From JAHEDH01 sp963753285 (lineage in GTDB: Bacteria > Actinomycetota > Acidimicrobiia > Spongiisociales > ZC4RG35), in assembly GCA_963753285.1 (NCBI GenBank), contig CAVWBT010000013.1:191325-255324 (forward strand): DNA of 64,000 nucleotides. The letters run 5' to 3'. Positions 35,130-43,183 of the stretch are shown piece after piece (position 1 is the first letter of the stretch; each line of letters begins with the position of its first letter). The notes under the pieces are model-generated. The model had not been told where the DNA came from. It saw only the letters and a program-made list of their open reading frames with translations, and made no database searches. Made by a program: the position numbers and the translations under genes.

Positions 35130-35415
35130 CCCCGCTAGCGGAGCATCGCGGGTACGACGGCTTTGGCTGGTGTTTGGATTCCGGCAACGAGAGACCGTTT
35201 GGCACTCTGGGTTGCTTCCGGGCTTCGAATCCTTGGTGACACCGGCGCCATCCCAGCGGGAGGATGTCGTCGCCCTGTTCAACACGGCGCTCGCAAGCCT
35301 CACCCTTTTGCAGCCCGACCTGGGTTGGGTGCTGATCCAAGGCGCAGTGTTTGGCGTGCTTTGGGCCGTGTTCAGGCTCGGAGTGATCTATTCCGGCGAG
35401 TCCAGGACGGCCTGA
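35130..35415 (+). pseudogene. C-terminal remnant of a serine beta-lactamase-like gene
   Basis: HRGYDGFGWCLDSG in one frame is followed, after a shift, by TVWHSGLLPGFESLVTP. After a deletion comes LTLLQPDLGWVLIQGAVFGV, then LWAVFRLGVIYSG and a stop. Each piece matches the intact gene at 38780-40234 (YYGFGWYLDPETG, VWHSGLTPGFEAL, LFQPDLVVLLIASGLLGV, LWAVFRLGVAYSG). It is a decayed paralogue lacking its N-terminal two thirds and about 100 internal codons. Confidence 0.85.
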
Positions 35416-35515
35416 CCCTCGGGAACCCGGTTGGTCGCGAATTGACAGCCCAAGTGTGGGCGGCGAGGTATCGCTCTGAGCCGGGAACGACATGGGCGAT
35501 GAACGGTGTCTTTGT

Positions 35516-36171
35516 TCAGCCGACCCGTCCGGTTTCGTAGGCCCAGATCACGACTTCTACCCGATTTCGGGCCTGAAGTTTGGCCATCAGGCTGGCGACG
35601 TGAGTCTTGACAGTGCTTTGGCTGATGAAGAGCTCTTCGGCGATCTCGGCGTTGGTCTTTCCGCGGGCGACTTCGGTGAGGACTTCCTCCTCGCGTTCGG
35701 TGAGCGGGTCGATGGGTTGGGGTGGGGCAGCTGGGCGCTCGGTGCTGGCGAACGTTTGGAGAAGTCTGGCCGTGACGTTGGGGGCGACGAGGGCGTCTCC
35801 GGTGGCGGCGGCGTGGACTGCTTGTACGAGCAGATCCTGGTCGGCGTCTTTGAGGAGAAAGCCCCGGGCTCCGGCCTTGAGAGCGCCATACACGTATTCG
35901 TCGCGGTCGAAGGTGGTGATGATGACGATCGGGATCGGGTCTTCGACTTCTGGTCCCGCTAGCGCCTTGGTGGCTTCGATCCCGTCCATCTTGGGCATGC
36001 CTATGTCGAGCAGGCACACATCGGGGCGGAGCCGCTGGGCGAGATCGACCGCTTCCGCACCGTCGGCGGCTTCGCCGACGACTTCGATGTTCGGGTTGCG
36101 CGTTGAGGATCATCGGTGAGTCCTGTTCGGACGAGATCCTGATCATCGGCGACGACCACACGTATCGTCAT
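35516..36171 (-). pseudogene. NarL/LuxR-type response regulator with two frameshifts
   Basis: It starts at ATG 36171 (MTIRVVVADDQDLVRTGLT). One extra base near 36114 moves to the frame MILNAQP, and another in ggg 36093-36095 moves to NIEVVGEAADGAEAVDLAQR. The rest is intact: phospho-acceptor LLDIGMPKMDGIEA, GFLLKDADQD, and the LuxR helix-turn-helix LTEREEEVLTEVARGKTNAE followed by IAEELFISQSTVKTHV. The ATG overlaps the stop of the upstream kinase by 4 bases. Without the two indels this would be a normal regulator of about 218 residues. Confidence 0.85.
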
Positions 36172-37314
36172 CCGGGCTGCCCTTGTTTGGGTAGCACGGC
36201 CTTCACGGTCCATCCTCGTCCGCGGTTCGGCCCGCATCGAGTGAGCCGCCGTGGAGGGAGGCTCTCTCGCTCATTCCGACGAGTCCGTACCCAGAGGACG
36301 ACTTGGGGTCGAAGTAGGAGGCGTCGCCGTCGTCGGCAACGGTGACACGACATCCTGGTTGTCTTCTTCGACCCGAATGCGTGATTCTCGTTGCGCGTCG
36401 GGCGTGGCGCCGGGCATTGGTGGTGGCTTCCTGGGCGATTCGGAACACTGCCGTTTGGATCGACGGCGCCACATCGTCGAGTTCGCCACGCATCTCCAAC
36501 TCGATCGGGGGCGGTTGTGCGCCGCTTGCCGGCGAGGCGCTCGAGGTCGCTCGAGACGTTTCTGGGGACTGTGCTCGTCTTCGCCCCGTCGCAGCACTCC
36601 GACGATGCTGCGCATCTCGGTGAGGGTGCGGCTCGCCTCCGCTTTGATGGCCTTCAGCGTGGAGGCCGAGGCTTCGGGGTCGGAGGCGGCGAGGGTCCAT
36701 CCGGCTTGGGCCTGGATGGCGATCGCCGACACGTGGTGGGCGATGGTGTCGTGCAGCTCTCGGGCGAGTTGTTCGCGTTCGAACATCTTCGCTTCGGCGA
36801 TGGCCCGGTCTTGGGCTCGGTCGCGGAAACGGACGGCAGCGCCGAGGGCCGAAGGCAAGAGCAGCAAGGCGAAACTGACGACGGTGAGCTCGGGACCGCT
36901 CGGGTAGCAGATCATGTTCGTCACGTGCGGGACGCTCATGATCATGAGACCGATGACAGCGTCGCGCCCCGACCCCCAGCGAAAGAGGGCGTAGGGGAAC
37001 ACGATCAGCCCGACCATGGTGACCAAACCAGGTGAATCGCGTCCGACGGCGATGGCCGCGATGTCGAGCCCTGCAATGACGCTCCACGCAACGGCTACCG
37101 ACAGCAGCGGATGGGTGCGTCTCCACAGCAGCATCACGATCGGAAGGAGATGGATCGCCGCCGAGAATGGTCGCCACACCAGTTCCTCCCGGGTGATGCC
37201 CTCGAGCAGCGCAAGCCCGATCAACCCAGCCACCAGCACCCAGTCTCTCCATACGCGGCGTGGCGGATTGGGCTCACGGGGTTCAGCCCAGAACGATCGG
37301 AGCGCGTTGATCAT
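36168..37314 (-). pseudogene. NarX/DesK-type sensor histidine kinase with several frameshifts
   Basis: ATG 37314 starts an intact N-terminal half. It has four to five TM helices (WVLVAGLIGLALLEG ... VSFALLLLPSALGAAV) and the HisKA_3 box REQLARELHDTIAHHVSAIA (His). After GVLRRGEDEHSP the frame changes. The HATPase part is found in pieces: LEMRGELDDVAPSIQTAVFR, IAQEATTNARRHA, CRVTVADDG, SSGYGLVGMSERASLHGG, GWTVKAVLPKQGQPG. At least three indels are needed. Partner of the broken regulator immediately downstream. Confidence 0.85.
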
Positions 37315-37482
37315 CGGGACAGGGTAGCTAGGGGTGGGTCCACGGTCATCGGCCGAAAGTACGGCCGGTGAATCAACCGGGGGACGACTCGATCACAACC
37401 CTGCGGCCGATGTGGCGGGGCGACGCCTGCGGCATGGTGACAGCAGCCCTCACACGAGGGAAAGCAATCGAAAGGCTATGTC

Positions 37483-38179
37483 ATGCAATCACTTCAGAAG
37501 ATGGGTGGGATCGGCGCCCTCGTCGCTGCCGGGACGTTCGTGGTCGGTCTGGCCATGTTCGCCACGCTCTTCGCCGACTTCGTATCTGCGCCACCCCGCT
37601 GCGGCGGTGGAGTTCATCGCCGACAACCAGGCTGCGCTGTACGTGTGGAACATCACGATTCACATCGTGTTCGGCATCGTCCTCGTTCCTCTGGTGCTGG
37701 CGATTGGGGACCGTCTCCGTGAGGCCCATTCGCCGCTGGCCAGAGTGGCCTCGGTGTTCGGGCTCATCTGGTCGGGGGTGATCATCTCCACCGGGATGAT
37801 CACCAACATCGCCTATGCCACAGTCAGCGACCTCCAGGGCACCGACCCCGAGATGGCGTCCACGGTGTGGACGACGCTCGACGCAGTGACCAACGGTCTC
37901 GGTGGGGGCAACGAAGTCCTCGGTGGCGTGTGGGTGCTGGGGATCAGCATCGTTGCACTCCGTGAGCGGCTCTTCGCCCGTTGGGTCAACTATCTCGGCG
38001 TGGTCATGGGCGTCGCCGGTCTTGTCACCGTCGTGCCGGCGCTCGAAGAAGTCGGAGCGGTATTCGGTCTCGGGCTGATCGTCTGGTTCGTCGCAGTCGG
38101 AATCACCCTGATCAAGGACCGCGGTCGCCCGGCTGAGCAGCCGGCCAGCTCCCGTCTCGAGACGTCACGCGCCTCGTGA
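37483..38179 (+). pseudogene. DUF4386-like membrane protein with one frameshift
   Basis: ATG 37483 reads MQSLQKMGGIGALVAAGTFV then VGLAMFATLFADF. One extra base at about 37581-37582 shifts the frame, and the remainder follows: YLRHPAAAVEFIADNQAALY, VWNITIHIVFGIVLVPLVLA, LIWSGVIISTGMITNIAYA and two last helices, to the stop at 38179. Joined, it is about 230 residues with six or seven TM helices, the usual DUF4386 size. Function unknown. Confidence 0.8.
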
Positions 38180-38214
38180 ACACCGCCCTCTCACCAGAAC
38201 ACAAGGAGCGGACC

Positions 38215-38322
38215 ATGACCACGACATCGAACAGCGAGAAAGGACGAGTCCTCGACGGACTCGTCCGGCCCTTCGGGATCGCCGCAGCGGGGCTGCTGAT
38301 CGGCTTCGAAGGACCGAAATGA
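38215..38322 (+). CDS. 35-residue small protein upstream of the MBOAT-like gene
   Basis: ATG 38215 follows AAGGAGCGG. The sequence begins MTTTSNSEKGRVLDGLVRPF and continues GIAAAGLLIGFEGPK. The stop overlaps the next ATG by 4 bases. It could be the shortened N-terminus of the next protein or a leader peptide. No family recognised. Confidence 0.45.
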   Translation: MTTTSNSEKGRVLDGLVRPFGIAAAGLLIGFEGPK

Positions 38323-38783
38323 GCCTCAACCGGAGCCAGGTCACGCTGTCTGATTACGTCGAGAGGCGCAGCGGTGTCCCGCTCGGAGCCCGGGGGTCAC
38401 TGAAGCGAATGCTTCACCAGTCGCTGGGGGCATCCAGCTTCGGCGGGTTCTGGCGGTACTGGAACCCGCTCTGGGGGTACTACCTCGGTCGGTACGTCCA
38501 CCGACCGCTCCGAGGGTTCCTGCCTCGCGCGCTTGCTGTGGTCGCCACCTTCGTTGTCAGCGGGGCTATCCATGACGCCGCCGTATACCTTGCCACCGGG
38601 TCTGCCCAGTTCCTCTTCACCCTCTGGTTCGGCGTTCTCGGAACCATGGTCGTGGTCGGCTCTCGAAGCGGCCTCCGGTATGAGTATCGGGTGTGGCCGA
38701 TGCGAGCTCTGACCAACATCGCTCTCATCGGGGCAGCGTTCGCGATCGCCAGATTCGGCGAGCAGCTCCTCGGTCTGTCGTGA
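38319..38783 (+). CDS. MBOAT-like small membrane protein
   Basis: 154 residues with three or four TM helices. The phrases FWRYWNPLWGYYLGRYVHRP and ATFVVSGAIHDAAVYL resemble the active-site region of membrane-bound O-acyltransferases, where the His of SGxxHD is catalytic. A full MBOAT is about 400 residues, so this is a minimal or truncated relative. It overlaps the upstream 35-residue frame and the downstream beta-lactamase-like gene by 4 bases each, so the three form an operon. Confidence 0.6.
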   Translation: MSLNRSQVTLSDYVERRSGVPLGARGSLKRMLHQSLGASSFGGFWRYWNPLWGYYLGRYVHRPLRGFLPRALAVVATFVVSGAIHDAAVYLATGSAQFLFTLWFGVLGTMVVVGSRSGLRYEYRVWPMRALTNIALIGAAFAIARFGEQLLGLS

Positions 38784-40234
38784 TCTCCGTGGCTTGGCTT
38801 CTGCGGTCTCTGATTCTTCTTGCGGTTGTCCTTTCGACCGCGTTGCCGGCGGTTGCGGCTGAGGGGTCGATCGAAGACTTCATCGAAAGCGAGATGTCAG
38901 CGTCAGCCGTGCCAGGCTTGGCCTACGCCGTGGTGGCCGATGGCGAGATCGCCACGATCGACGCATACGGTGTTCGCAAACAGGGCGGCGAGAGCGTTGC
39001 GGTCGAGACACCGTTTCAGATCGGGTCGATCTCGAAGAGCTTCACCGCCCTGGCGGTGATGCAACTGGTCGAGGCCGGTGTGGTCGGACTCGACACCGAG
39101 ATCTCCACATACTTGAACGGTTTCTCGGGACAGCTTGCCGGCGAGATCACGGTTCGGCAGTTGCTCAGCCACACCAGCGGCTTCTCCACCATGCAGGGAA
39201 ACACATCGCACACCGACACGGCCGGCGGCAACGACGAGCTGGCGCTTCGAGTCGACGGACTCGCGGAGGCGGGTCCCGACCATCGACCCGGCGAACGGTG
39301 GGAGTATTCGAACGCGAACTATCAGATCCTGGGTCGGCTGATAGAAGTCGTCGGCGGCATGGACTACCAGACCTTTGTCGAAGTCAACATCCTGGAGCCG
39401 GTCGGCATGGAGCACAGCTTCGTCGCGGACGGCGAGATCCATGACACCATGGCGACCGGGCACACACCGTGGTTCGGCACCAAACGGCCTCTCGGCGAGC
39501 ACACCACCGACCGGGGAACGGCCCCCCAGGGAGGAGTCATCGCCAGCGCCGGCGATCTGGCGCTCTACATGCAGATGATGTTGAACGGCGAGGACGACGT
39601 GCTGAGTGCCGAAGGCAAAGAGCAGATGATGAGCCCGGCGAGCGCGGCATCCCCGTACTACGGGTTCGGCTGGTACCTGGATCCTGAAACAGGCGCAGTC
39701 TGGCATTCCGGTCTGACCCCTGGGTTCGAGGCGCTCGCCACCATGTATCCAGACACGGGAGACGCTTCGGTCGTCTTGTTGAATGCCAACGGGGGCCTCG
39801 GCTTCGGTGAGACGGCTGATCTACAGAATGGCGTCGTCGCGCTCTCCCTCGGACGCGACTTCGAGTCAGGGGGATCAGCGTGGCCGAGGGCCTCGTTGTT
39901 CGGCTCACTCCTCCTCGCCGTCGTCTTGTACCTGTTCGCCATGGTCTGGGCGTGGCGGAAGCGAGATGAGGTCAGAGCCAAGAGTGGTGTCGCGGGCCTG
40001 TTCAGCTTGTGGTTCCCGCTGCTCACAACAGGTGTCGCAGCATGGGTTCTGATGTGGCTGACGCCACGACTCTTCGGCACGTCTCTCGGTTCCCTCGGCC
40101 TCTTTCAGCCCGACCTGGTGGTCTTGTTGATTGCTTCGGGTCTTCTCGGTGTCTTGTGGGCTGTGTTCCGGCTCGGGGTGGCCTATTCAGGGCCAACGGC
40201 TTCGAACCGCGGGGCTGAACAACCCGCCGGTTAG
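38780..40234 (+). CDS. Serine hydrolase of the beta-lactamase/AmpC-EstB family with C-terminal TM domain
   Basis: 484 residues from GTG 38780 (a GTG at 38789 is an alternative). The signal peptide is LLRSLILLAVVLSTALPAVAA. The catalytic SxxK is in FQIGSISKSFTALAVM, the Tyr motif is YSNANYQILG, and the third motif HSG (for KTG) is in VWHSGLTPGFEAL. Four TM helices occupy about residues 375-480 (ASLFGSLLLAVVLYLFAMVW ... LGVLWAVFRLG). Such enzymes act as esterases, D-peptidases or, rarely, lactamases, so antibiotic resistance should not be assumed. A decayed paralogue lies at 35130-35415. Confidence 0.88.
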   Translation: MISVAWLLRSLILLAVVLSTALPAVAAEGSIEDFIESEMSASAVPGLAYAVVADGEIATIDAYGVRKQGGESVAVETPFQIGSISKSFTALAVMQLVEAGVVGLDTEISTYLNGFSGQLAGEITVRQLLSHTSGFSTMQGNTSHTDTAGGNDELALRVDGLAEAGPDHRPGERWEYSNANYQILGRLIEVVGGMDYQTFVEVNILEPVGMEHSFVADGEIHDTMATGHTPWFGTKRPLGEHTTDRGTAPQGGVIASAGDLALYMQMMLNGEDDVLSAEGKEQMMSPASAASPYYGFGWYLDPETGAVWHSGLTPGFEALATMYPDTGDASVVLLNANGGLGFGETADLQNGVVALSLGRDFESGGSAWPRASLFGSLLLAVVLYLFAMVWAWRKRDEVRAKSGVAGLFSLWFPLLTTGVAAWVLMWLTPRLFGTSLGSLGLFQPDLVVLLIASGLLGVLWAVFRLGVAYSGPTASNRGAEQPAG

Positions 40235-40528
40235 CCATCGGCTGCTCTAAAAACATTCCGACCGCCGAGCGCCCGCGCCAAAGCCGACTCGGTGCTCGAA
40301 CGCGGATCTGTTGTTGGGGGATGTAGACGTATACGGTCCTCGCCGAGCACCGCCGACGATACGACCCGGTGCGCTCGTATCGTTCACAACGGCGAGCGAT
40401 ATGGCGCACCTCGTTCCGAGCCGAACCGGCAGGGAGGATGTGTTTGGGTGCGCTGACCGTTACGTGAGGGCTGTCACCCTCGGCCTGTGCGTACGGTTGG
40501 TTTGTTCCCGGAGCGGGTCTGGCTCGCG
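40235..40528. other. Gene-free stretch after the beta-lactamase-like gene
   Basis: No gene seen. It contains a perfect 9-bp inverted repeat, acgatacga / tcgtatcgt, at 40356-40383 with a 10-base loop. This could be a terminator without a T-tract or an operator. Confidence 0.5.
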
Positions 40529-40574
40529 AACCGGCTGACACCCTTTGGGGTTGTCTTTCGAATGACTCGCCGGC
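40529..40574. repeat. Left 46-bp direct repeat flanking the IS110 element
   Basis: Aligns without gaps to 41784-41829, 36 of 46 positions identical. Each copy contains an ACACCC / GGGTTGT hairpin and the phrase CGAATGAC. Confidence 0.75.
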
Positions 40575-40705
40575 TTGTTTCGGGAACGGCACTCACCGGT
40601 CGGATGGGGTGATCGGTGTTCCGGTCCTGTTGACGCCAGGCCCGGCGAACCTGGTCCACCCGTCCGGCAAGTGCGTGCCACCCCTGCCCATCTATGCAAG
40701 GAGGG
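40575..40705 (+). ncRNA. Candidate bridge-RNA-encoding region of the IS110 element
   Basis: IS110 elements are known to encode a structured bridge RNA in the non-coding end upstream of the recombinase gene. This stretch is in the right place and is rich in imperfect hairpins, for example ggaacggcactcacc / ggtgatcggtgttcc (40583-40622) and ccagg / cctgg around 40648. The RNA boundaries and the guide loops are not resolved here. Confidence 0.3.
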
Positions 40706-40711
40706 ATGGCA

Positions 40712-41755
40712 ATGACCATCGTAGGAAACCCTGATGCTGTCGTTGGCGGTGTCGACACCCACGCCGATGTCCATGTCGCTGCTGTAGTGAACCACCTGGG
40801 AGGCGTCCTCGGTGTGGAATCGTTCACGACGACAAGCAACGGCTATCGACAGTTGGTCTCTTGGCTGAGATCGCACGGCGAGCTGGTGTTGGTTGGTGTG
40901 GAGGGCACCGGCTCGTACGGAGTGGGTGTTTCGAGGTATCTGCAACGAGAAGGCGTCACCGTTGTCGAGGTCGACCGGCCGAACCGTCAGACCCGCCACC
41001 GGAAAGGCAAGTCTGATCCGGTCGACGCGTTGGCTGCAGCCCGGGCTGCCCTCTCCGGATCAGCCACTGGATCCCCCAAATCGAGGGATGGGAATGTGGA
41101 GGCGATCAGGGTGTTGATGATCGCCCGCCGCTCCGCAGTCGACACCCGCATCGAAACCCTCAACCAGCTCCGCCATGTCGTGTTCACGGCGACACCGGAG
41201 ACCCGAGCCAAGTTCTCGGGGTTGACCGCTATCGGTCTGGTCAACAAGGCGACAGCGTTGCGGCCTCGGGAAGGCGACGACCCAGTCCGGTATACGACTC
41301 TGATGACGATTCGAGCTCTCGGCCGTCGAGTCCAATACCTCCGTGAGGAGACGAAGCGGCTCAACCGGATGCTCCGGCCTCTGATCAGACAGACCGCACC
41401 CACTCTCCTCGAGGTCTACGGAGTCGGCTACGACACCGCAGCCAAGCTCCTCGTCGCCGCAGGAGACAACCCCGAGCGGATCAGAACCGAAGCCGCCTGG
41501 GCCAACCTCTGTGGAGTTGCCCCCATCCCCGCCAGCTCGGGGAAAACGAAACGACACCGCCTCAACCGAGGCGGAAACCGCCAAGCCAATTCGGCGCTCT
41601 ATCACGTGGTCATCACCCGGATGAGACACGACCAGCGAACCCGCGACTACGTCGCCCGGCGACTCACCGAAGGCAAAACCATGGGAGAGATCGCCCGAAT
41701 CCTGAAACGCTACGTCGCCAGAGAAGTGTTCAAACACCTCCCACACCCAGCCTGA
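40712..41755 (+). CDS. IS110-family transposase (DEDD, RuvC-like)
   Basis: 347 residues from ATG 40712. The ribosome-binding site AAGGAGGG precedes both this ATG and the one at 40706. The N-terminal RuvC-like catalytic domain has VVGGVDTHADVH (Asp), LVGVEGTGSYGVG (Glu) and GKSDPVDALAAARAAL (two Asp). The C-terminal Tnp_20 domain has LLEVYGVGYDTAAKLLVAAG and ASSGKTKRHRLNRGGNRQAN with the Ser used in strand exchange. The gene is intact. Confidence 0.93.
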   Translation: MTIVGNPDAVVGGVDTHADVHVAAVVNHLGGVLGVESFTTTSNGYRQLVSWLRSHGELVLVGVEGTGSYGVGVSRYLQREGVTVVEVDRPNRQTRHRKGKSDPVDALAAARAALSGSATGSPKSRDGNVEAIRVLMIARRSAVDTRIETLNQLRHVVFTATPETRAKFSGLTAIGLVNKATALRPREGDDPVRYTTLMTIRALGRRVQYLREETKRLNRMLRPLIRQTAPTLLEVYGVGYDTAAKLLVAAGDNPERIRTEAAWANLCGVAPIPASSGKTKRHRLNRGGNRQANSALYHVVITRMRHDQRTRDYVARRLTEGKTMGEIARILKRYVAREVFKHLPHPA

Positions 41756-41783
41756 ACCCCTCCGTCGGGGTCTGGCCCGATCG

Positions 41784-41829
41784 AACCGGCTCACACCCAC
41801 TCGGGTTGTGTAACGAATGACCTGCCGAC
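41784..41829. repeat. Right 46-bp direct repeat flanking the IS110 element
   Basis: Imperfect copy of 40529-40574 (36 of 46 identical), beginning 28 bases after the transposase stop. Confidence 0.75.
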
Positions 41830-42098
41830 CCTGACCCTCGATGACATGACCGGACCGGGCGCCCGGGTGTGACCTGAAACGAGCGTGCCCCCACCAGCGC
41901 GTGGGTGGCTTATCCCTGTCGTGTTCCACCAGACGCCCACCCCGGAGACCCGCCGGCACAAGCCCGGCGATTTCAACGCGTCCCCAGCACCACAGAGCAC
42001 GAACCCCTTGACATCCATACGAGCTTCAGGGACGAACCGGGCGACGGTGGCGCGCCCGATATCGGGGACCGGATGGACGGATCCGGTCGAGAAGCTTC
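41830..42098. other. Gene-free stretch before the integrase remnant
   Basis: No gene recognised. Both strands give only short or low-complexity Pro/Arg frames. It probably holds the degraded 5' part and upstream region of the integrase gene. Confidence 0.4.
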
Positions 42099-42636
42099 GA
42101 CCGTAAGGTCGACGCCGACCGGTGGCTGGTCGCCCGGCTCGGATCGATCGACCGGGGCGAGTGGATCGCACCCGAAGCCGGCACAATCCCCCTGTCCGAA
42201 GCCGCCGCCGACTGGCTCGCGGGGCTCGACATCAAACCAAGACCAGGGCCGGCTACGAATCGCTGCTTCGCTCCCGAGTGCTACCCGTCTTCGGGGACCT
42301 TTCGACAGATCTGGAAACCGGCAGTCGAGGCGGCAGGGCCTCGAGCAACTCCGCATCCACGACCTGCGAGGCACCGCCGCCTCGCTCATGATCTCCTCCG
42401 GAGCCAACATCAAAGCGGTCCAACGCCAACTCGGACACGCCTCCGCAGCCATGACACTCGACCTGTACGGCCACCTCTACGAAGACGACCTCGACACCCT
42501 CGCAGACGCCCTCGACCGTCGGTACGCGGCCGCAACGGCTCCAGCACATACCCGCGCCAAAGGAGCGCCCGACGATTCTCCCGCGCCCCTATCGCGCCCC
42601 AGCGCGCCCCGAACGACTCGGCGGCCCCAAACGTAA
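42099..42636 (+). pseudogene. Tyrosine recombinase (phage-type integrase) of the island, broken
   Basis: DRKVDADRWLVARLGSIDRG and IPLSEAAADWLAGLDIK are in one frame. After a shift comes the SAM-like core-binding part KTRAGYESLLRSRVLPVFGD. Most of the catalytic domain is then deleted, and the end is in a further frame: RIHDLRGTAASLMISSGANI (box II His and Arg), VQRQLGHASAAMTLDLYGHL (His, catalytic Tyr) and a disordered tail. It ends 46 bases before the tRNA-Ser(TGA) 3' end, the usual place for an integrase whose target is that tRNA. Confidence 0.87.
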
Positions 42637-42681
42637 TTGAAGGCAAGAGCTGAAATAGCCCGTCGTGACAGGGCATTTTGG

Positions 42682-42768
42682 CGGAGGGGGTGGGATTTGA
42701 ACCCACGGAACCCGTGAGGGTTCAACGGTTTTCAAGACCGTCACCTTCGACCGCTCGGTCACCCCTCC
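42682..42768 (-). tRNA. tRNA-Ser (anticodon TGA)
   Basis: The reverse complement gives acceptor GGAGGGG / CCCCTCC, anticodon stem-loop ACGGTCTTGAAAACCGT (TGA), variable arm TGAACCCTCACGGGTTCC and T arm GGGTTCAAATCCC. It is intact. Its 3' 60 bases are duplicated at 30788-30848, so it is the island's attachment gene. Confidence 0.95.
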
Positions 42769-42831
42769 TCGGCGGATGGCCACCCATCAGGCTACCTCCG
42801 GCCCGACCGTCCGATATCACTCGGAAACGGA

Positions 42832-42855
42832 CAACCCGGCCGAGCGGCCGGGTTG
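42832..42855 (-). terminator. Terminator hairpin of tRNA-Ser(CGA)
   Basis: caacccggcc / ggccgggttg (10 bp) enclose a 4-base loop, immediately 3' of the minus-strand tRNA. Confidence 0.8.
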
Positions 42856-42864
42856 GAGTTCTGG

Positions 42865-42953
42865 CGGAGGGGGAGGGATTTGAACCCTCGAAGGGCGTGA
42901 ACCCTTACTGCATTTCGAGTGCAGCGCACTAGACCGGACTATGCGACCCCTCC
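42865..42953 (-). tRNA. tRNA-Ser (anticodon CGA)
   Basis: Acceptor GGAGGGG / CCCCTCC, anticodon stem-loop CTGCACTCGAAATGCAG (CGA), long variable arm AAGGGTTCACGCCCTT, T arm GGGTTCAAATCCC. 89 bases. Confidence 0.95.
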
Positions 42954-42978
42954 AGGCGGCGGTGAGGCTACCTGATTT

Positions 42979-43030
42979 CGTTCTCGTGACGGAAACGGCG
43001 ATATCCCAGCTATTCCCGTCACAGGAACGG
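42979..43030 (-). terminator. Imperfect inverted repeat, terminator of tRNA-Ser(GGA)
   Basis: cgttctcgtgac pairs imperfectly with gtcacaggaacgg. Same design as the element at 30732-30786. Confidence 0.6.
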
Positions 43031-43033
43031 GAG

Positions 43034-43122
43034 CGGAGGGAGAGGGATTTGAACCCTCGAAGGGCGTGAACCCTTACAGCATTTCCAATGCTGCGCACTA
43101 GACCTGACTATGCGACCCCTCC
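43034..43122 (-). tRNA. tRNA-Ser (anticodon GGA)
   Basis: Acceptor GGAGGGG / TCCCTCC (one G-T pair), anticodon stem-loop CAGCATTGGAAATGCTG (GGA), variable arm AAGGGTTCACGCCCTT, T arm GGGTTCAAATCCC. 89 bases. Nearly identical to tRNA-Ser(CGA) outside the anticodon arm. Confidence 0.95.
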
Positions 43123-43183
43123 GGGGCGTCCATACCTGATCGGACGAGGCCGTAGAGTACCCGCACTCCCGTCGCGAGGCCAG

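Larger units (their letters stand above)
40529..41829 (+). mobile_element. IS110-family insertion sequence (about 1.3 kb, ends approximate)
   Basis: It consists of one DEDD transposase/recombinase gene with 137 non-coding bases upstream of it and a short 3' region, bracketed by 46-bp imperfect direct repeats. IS110 elements lack inverted repeats and usually make no target duplication, so the ends cannot be fixed by eye. It lies inside the island between the beta-lactamase-like gene and the broken integrase. Confidence 0.75.
30788..42741. mobile_element. Decayed integrative island in tRNA-Ser(TGA), about 11.9 kb
   Basis: The ends are the 61-bp tRNA-Ser 3' repeat at left and the intact tRNA-Ser(TGA) at right, with a broken tyrosine recombinase ending 46 bases from the intact tRNA. 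Inside are a toxin-antitoxin pair, a CPBP protease, a beta-lactamase-like gene, two-component remnants, other pseudogenes and an IS110. Outside, the two flanks join logically: EamA gene, tRNA terminator, tRNA-Ser(TGA), tRNA-Ser(CGA), tRNA-Ser(GGA). Genes in the island are broken far more often than those outside. Confidence 0.82.

Noticed and set aside
38780..40234. Antibiotic-resistance beta-lactamase
   Set aside because: The SxxK, YSN and HSG layout with a C-terminal membrane domain fits the broad esterase/peptidase group. Nothing shows lactam hydrolysis.
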